Positions 58,845-64,000 of a stretch of 64,000 nucleotides of DNA are shown one piece after another. Each line of letters opens with the position of its first letter. Position 1 is the stretch's first letter. Made by a program: the position numbers and the translations under genes. The notes under the pieces were generated by a model. That model had not been told where the DNA came from. It was given only the letters and a program-made list of their open reading frames with translations, and ran no database searches. Source of the DNA: Pilaira anomala (Eukaryota; Mucoromycota; Mucoromycetes; Mucorales; Mucoraceae); contig JAIXMQ010000042.1 in NCBI GenBank assembly GCA_025716855.1, forward strand, positions 186,001 to 250,000, given 5' to 3'.

Positions 58845-59936
58845 ATGAATAGATTAAGAAAAGCCTTGTCAATGGATCAAGAGAATCTAAAGTCCTTAGA
58901 AACGACCAAACAACCAGGAAAGAAACGGTTTTCATTCTTTAACAACAATAAAAAGAATACTTCACTTGTAGTTGAATTACCTCGATCCAGTATCAGTACA
59001 CCTTCCTGCGTAGAAAATAATGAAGTTGGATCACCTATCAGTATCATCGATATCTACAGTACAAGACCAAGATCAGTTCATATCGATCCATACGCTTCCA
59101 ATCTCTCTTTCACTTCTTCTTTAACTTCAAATTCAACAAATAATGTCGCAAGTATCCATTCAAATGAAATCTATTCTGCTTCTGCTGCAACCACAACAAC
59201 TCAGCGTCGTAGATCAACTAAATTATCTTCCACTCCAGAAGATACCGTCGTAGATCAGGATTCGTATCTTCAACTGGGTATGAATTATCATGAAAAGGGT
59301 GAATTAGAAAAAGCGACTCATTATTGGAGATTATCCGCTGAATCCGGTTCTCCGTTAGGTTTATTCTTTTATGGTATTGCATTAAGACATGGATGGGTAA
59401 AGAACCTTTTTTGTTGTTGTTGTTGTTTTACAATCTTAGATTTTAATATGATATCAATATTTAGGGATGTAAAAAGAATTCTGTAAAAGCAGTAAAGTAC
59501 CTTCAGAGTGCAGCAGAATTAGCTGTTCACGAGTTACAAACAGGTATAGCACAATCTGTATCTGTGGCGAAATCAGAATTAGTGTTGGCTATATATGAAC
59601 TTGGTGTATGTTTTCGGCATGGTTGGGGTGTAAGTATATATATAGCGTTTAATGTATATGTGTATTTATTCTATACTGTAGGTTCCTAAAAACCTTGAAA
59701 CAGCAACTTATTATTTTGAAGTAGCATCCAATTTAGGGGATCCAGACGCACAAAACGATTTAGGATTTTGTTATTCTCATGGATTAGGTGTAAAAAAAGA
59801 CTTGTATCGTGCAGCTAAATACTATCGATTAGCAGATAAACAAGGTCAAGGTATGATTGGAAATTCTTGGATTTGGAAAGATAAATACAATCAAGTAGAA
59901 GAACCTGGCTGGGACGGAAAAGTAAAAAAGAAGTAA
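58845..59936 (+). CDS. Sel1-repeat protein (323 aa)
   Basis: Exons 58845-59396, 59465-59629 and 59682-59936 join in frame (972 nt). The N-terminal 140 residues are Ser/Asn-rich and probably disordered. Four Sel1-like repeats follow: YLQLGMNYHEKGELEKATHY with GIALRHGWGC, AIYELGVCFRHGWGVPKNLE, NDLGFCYSHGLGVKKDLYRA and AAKYYRLADKQG. The last residues (GNSWIWKDKYN) recall Dsf2/Skt5-like fungal proteins. Such proteins act as scaffolds, often in cell-wall or polarity functions; the specific partner is unknown. Confidence 0.85.
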
Positions 59937-61417
59937 ATTTACGTAAAGCTGGTTCTTATGCGAAACTCTCTTTTATTTTTATTATTCATTATTATTGTAA
60001 TATATAATCACATTATGTGTATGTGTACCCTCTCTCTCTCTCTCTCTCTCTCCCTCTTTTTTTTTTTCTTTCTTACATTTTATCACCACTATCATCATCA
60101 TCATCATCACCACCATCATCGCCATCGTTATATCATACATATCACTTCATTATCATCATCATATATATATATATATATTGTTGATGGAAAACTGCTGGAA
60201 TATTATCTATTGATCACATACTTTATGTATCTATGTACAACAATCGAACATAAATAGTAGAATTTAAAGAATGATATTGTCACCTCATATAAACACTATG
60301 GAACACTTTAACTACTGCATCTCTCAAAATATAATATAATAAAATGCAATATGATTCATATCACATACATGTTATAAAAAGACAAAGAAAAAAAAAAAAG
60401 AGGGATCTACTGATTACATCATATGTATAAATTATATTTGATCACAAATGAATAAATTGCTCTGTAAGGGTAACTGTTTTTTTTTTTTTTACCAAACCCT
60501 ATTGTTGTGTGTGTTACATTTGAAGTGGGGTAAAGAAACTCAGAAGTGTGTTAATATTAATCCTAATACAAGAGAAGGGATTTCACGTATATTCTAGAAA
60601 TATTAACATGTGCACTGTATACATTATATATGATTTAGATTTATGCGAGATCCTTTTTTTTATGTTCGATCATCAAGAAAAGGGAGTAAAAAAATTTTAT
60701 GATTTAGTAGGTAATAATATAAGACTCGATTAGATAAATATAATTTCATCTGATGCCCTTCTTTTAAATATATAGAAAATAAGTATTCTACAATTCATTA
60801 TCAGTTACCCAGGCAACCTATATTACACTATTTATAGAAAGAGGATAAACAATTTTAAGATGGAATCTTGTAAAAGTCAAATAACTGATAACAAAATATC
60901 TATTTTATACATTTGTGAAATGTACAAAATGTGTTACTCGAGAGTTAAGTCTGAGATATGAACCAACATTCTGTGGTACATTAAATCAAACGTAAAAAGA
61001 CTTAATATGGATTTCTCTCGCCGATATTAATTTTTTTTTTTTTTTTTACAGAAAAAGTTAAATGTAAGCAAAAGGGTTCAGTTTAATAATATAAACAATA
61101 ACAATAATAATAGGGGTTGATGGTAGTAACAGGAGAGAAAAGAGGGCCTTTTTTTTTTTTTAAAAAAAAAGTTTTTACATATAGAAAATATGTGTGTGTA
61201 TTATACCATCGTGTCGGGCTAGAATGACGTCTTTAAAGCAAATGAAAAAAAAAAAAAAAAAAAAGGTACAACATTAAGACGTGTCCGCGGAATTGACTTT
61301 TTTTTTTTTTTTTTTTTTTTTTCGACTAAAGAAATGTAACTGTTTCTTTTTTTTTATAACTCTTTTTAACTCTTTTCCTCTCTTTTAATTTTTTTTTGTT
61401 TTTTGTTTTGGGAAGAA
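59937..61417. other. Intergenic with microsatellites; G-alpha promoter side
   Basis: No gene is supported. There are a (CT)n run near 60030, an (ATC)n run near 60090-60125, a (TA)n run near 60162 and several T(12-24) tracts. The last 100 bp before ATG 61418 are T-rich. Confidence 0.4.
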
Positions 61418-63039
61418 ATGGGTGTTCGACAATCCAATGAATATAAAAAAAATCATGAAATTGATAAAATGATAAAAAAAGAAAAAAACATTCAAAAGAA
61501 AGAACTTAAAGTATTACTATTAGGTAATAAAGATTTATAAAATACTCAATTTTAATAAATACCAACACATAATACGAAGGCAGTGGAGATAGTGGAAAGA
61601 GTACAATTCTGAAACAAATGCGATTAATTCATGCTTGTGGATTCTCTAAAATTGAACGAGAAAATTTTCGTGTGATGATCCTGACCAATTTATTAGGTTC
61701 TATGCAAGCCTTATTAGAAAGTATGCATACTTTAAACTTGTCATTTGAGAACGAATTAAACTGGGTACATATACTATCTCTCTTTATCAATCAATTCTTT
61801 CGATCATTAACAAAAAAAAAAAAATTTTTTTTTATATATATATAGAATCACATCTCTTTATTTGAGCATGCTACTGGTAATATCTCAATTCATGAACCTT
61901 ATCCAATTCAATACCTTGCTCCACTCAAATCATTATGGAATGATCAAGGCATTCAAAAGACTTTTGATAGGGGTAATACATTTGCTTTTAATGAAAACAT
62001 AAAATAGTAAGCAACAAAAAAAAAGACTTTATCTCTTTTTTTTTTTTTTTAATATATTGATTATAATCTCCTCTTCTATAGTTTCTTTGATCAACTGGAT
62101 CGTTTTTTCGAGCCAGACTATACCCCCCTTGATGCCGATATTATTCACTGCCGAATTAAAACGACAGGTAATAAAAAACAAAAACTTATCTTGATATCCT
62201 CTCGTGTAACCCCCAAGCCGATACTTAGGAATCGTGGAGACTAAATTTAGAAATGGATCTGTTATTTATAGGATGTTTGATGTAGGTGGTCAAAGAAGTG
62301 AACGAAAGAAATGGTAAACACAAACTTTTTTTTCTCTCTTTCTTTTTATTACTCAACTTCCAAGTCAAATTACTATTCTAGGATTCACTGCTTTGATAAC
62401 GTCGCTGCTGTATTATTCGTTGCCGCATTAAGTGGCTATGATTGTTGCCTCGTGGAAGATAAATACTCTGTAAGTTAGTAGTACACGATTTTTTTTTTTT
62501 TATTCACATGTTAGACAAAAAAAAAACAATTAAAACTTTAATATTATTTTATCAATTTTTGGTGTAAATAGAATCAGGTAAGCTTATATGTAATCTTAGC
62601 ACACACAATATATATTAATACTCACATTTATTATTACTAGATGTATGAAGCCTTCATGTTATTTGAATCGATATGTAATTCAAAATGGTTTGTAAACACT
62701 TCCATGATTTTATTTTTAAACAAGGTGGATTTATTTCAAGAGAAAATCATTAAATCTCCAATCACTGATAACTTCCCAGACTATCAAGGTATTGTAACAC
62801 ATAATGAAAAGAGAGAGAGAGAGAGAGATTGGTAACAATGAATTATTATAGGCTCTCTTACAGATTATCATCAAGCAAGATCCTATTTTAAACATAGATT
62901 TACAAAATTGAACACAAACGTAAACAAGTTAATTTATGTACATTACACTGTTGCAACTGACACTGAGTTATTAGCTCACGTCATGGAGTCAGTATCTGAT
63001 AGTATATTACATGAAAGCCTTCAAACATTATTATTATAG
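61418..63039 (+). CDS. Heterotrimeric G-protein alpha subunit (350 aa, 9 exons)
   Basis: G-alpha couples seven-TM receptors to effectors such as adenylyl cyclase. Exons are 61418-61523, 61580-61764, 61846-62006, 62082-62167, 62229-62313, 62382-62469, 62572-62577, 62641-62788 and 62852-63039 (1053 nt). G1 reads [20 protein letters not shown]3 [20 protein letters not shown]4 FLNKVDLF and G5 TVATDT (usually TCAT). [18 protein letters not shown] is close to consensus. Exon 7 is only 6 nt (AATCAG, Asn-Gln). The N-terminus MGVRQSNE has Gly2 for myristoylation but no Cys3. The C-terminal tail ([11 protein letters not shown]) is unlike Gi- or Gs-type tails, so receptor choice may differ. Confidence 0.95.
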
Positions 63040-64000
63040 CCCACTTCTTCTTCTTCTTCTTCTCTTATGCCACCACAGTTTTATTCCCTTTTATATATAT
63101 ATATATATGTTATGTTTTTTTCCCTCTCTTTTTACACTTCTCTTATCTTTAACAATTTATAATATTGTTTCTAATTATTACTTTCACTAAAAAAATTCAA
63201 CTTTTTTATTTTGTTCCTTGGCATTCTTTTAAAGTCTTAAAAATCGATCATCAATCGGATATAGTTCAACCATTGTAATAAGAACACGACTAAAAATATA
63301 ATAATTATTTCTTTTAGTAGGAGGTCTCTGAAAAAAAAAAAAAACTTTTCGTATCACAAAAAATGGCCATTTATTCGTTGTTAGCTTTGTTGAACATGTA
63401 CTTTTTTTTTTTTTTTTTTTGCTGGCTAACTATTTTGAGTTACGTACCCCAGAAAATGGCTTTTCTTGTCTTACTATGAACCTTTTGTCCCATTGTTTCT
63501 TTTTTTTTTAAAAAAAAAGGGGGGGGGGTTCTTTATTGTTTCTCATATACCTGTGTAGCTACAATATACATTTTTATTAGGATTCCAAAGACTGATATCA
63601 AACAAGTCAAGCTTGAATATAATAATTATTTCATGTTCAGTAATAAAGCACTTTTTATTATTCATTAAATAGTGTAAAATCTTGATCTTTTCTTGTTCGT
63701 AAATCTTATTTTTATTTAAATAATCTAATTATATAACTAAAGTAGGGGCCATGGTCTTACTTCACAATAAAACTTTGAGCCTTACGTCTCTTTAACAACA
63801 TATACTTACCCTTTTTTTTTTATATATATAACAATGTTGAATAAATTAAACGATATCGATGTATAAATATATATGGCATAATACCTTATGAAATATAAAA
63901 AAGTTCATTAAAAAAAAAAACCTATTTATGTGGCCTGTGAAAAAAATAAAGAAGTCAACAATAACAATCAAGTGTAGTTACTGCAAACTTAAGTGACAAT
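63040..64000. other. Intergenic to the window edge
   Basis: 3' flank of the G-alpha gene. Contains T(20) near 63401, a T8A8G9 block near 63502-63529 and a TA repeat. No gene is recognised. Confidence 0.4.

Noticed and set aside
60000..60257. Plus-strand 99-codon frame with Leu/Ser and His runs
   Set aside because: It is produced by CT and ATC microsatellites only.

Overview
The window looks like nuclear DNA of an early-diverging filamentous fungus, most likely a mucoralean (Mucoromycota). The evidence is very AT-rich intergenic DNA with many long A/T homopolymers, genes split by short introns (mostly about 50-150 nt, GTAAGT/GTAAAA donors, TAG/CAG acceptors), and relics of Tc1/mariner, PIF/Harbinger, LINE, LTR and Fanzor elements. 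All functional calls come from reading translations by eye; no database search was possible. For most genes I joined exons by hand and checked that the total coding length is a multiple of three.

Layout. 1-380: 5' end of a calmodulin gene (minus). 600-1575: broken Tc1/mariner transposase. 2560-9168: a tandem duplication in which a secreted DUF3455-like gene faces the 3' end of MLH1; the first unit keeps only an MLH1 fragment, the second has the complete 13-exon MLH1. 9341-11088: an MT-A70 adenine-methyltransferase-family gene, divergent from MLH1 over 172 bp. 11700-12750: LINE 5' fragment. 13230-14315: HAD phosphatase whose catalytic N-terminus looks damaged. 14427-15723: decayed intron-containing gene cut by a MITE. 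17000-25950: repeat-rich block (LTR-like elements, two head-to-head LINE remnants, an 18-bp minisatellite). 25992-30727: FkbM-type methyltransferase and COG2. 31342-32960: decayed Fanzor nuclease (eukaryotic TnpB relative). 33246-39477: BCL7-like, WRAP73, alanine aminotransferase, RING-H2 protein. 40851-41665: non-autonomous PIF/Harbinger element with long perfect inverted repeats. 42111-43718: four-TM protein. 45751-46424: Stc1-domain protein. 46720-48087: unknown acidic protein. 49378-51459: kinase pseudogene and short F-box protein. 53799-63039: IML2/TTC39, peroxisomal SCP2-type thiolase, Sel1-repeat protein, and a G-protein alpha subunit with a 6-nt micro-exon.

The genes do not form one pathway; this is ordinary fungal housekeeping with transposon-rich gaps. 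The points most worth following are the Fanzor relic, the MT-A70 protein with DPPI in place of DPPW sharing a short promoter with MLH1, the Stc1-domain protein (RNAi/heterochromatin link in fission yeast), the partial MLH1 duplication and the G-alpha micro-exon.
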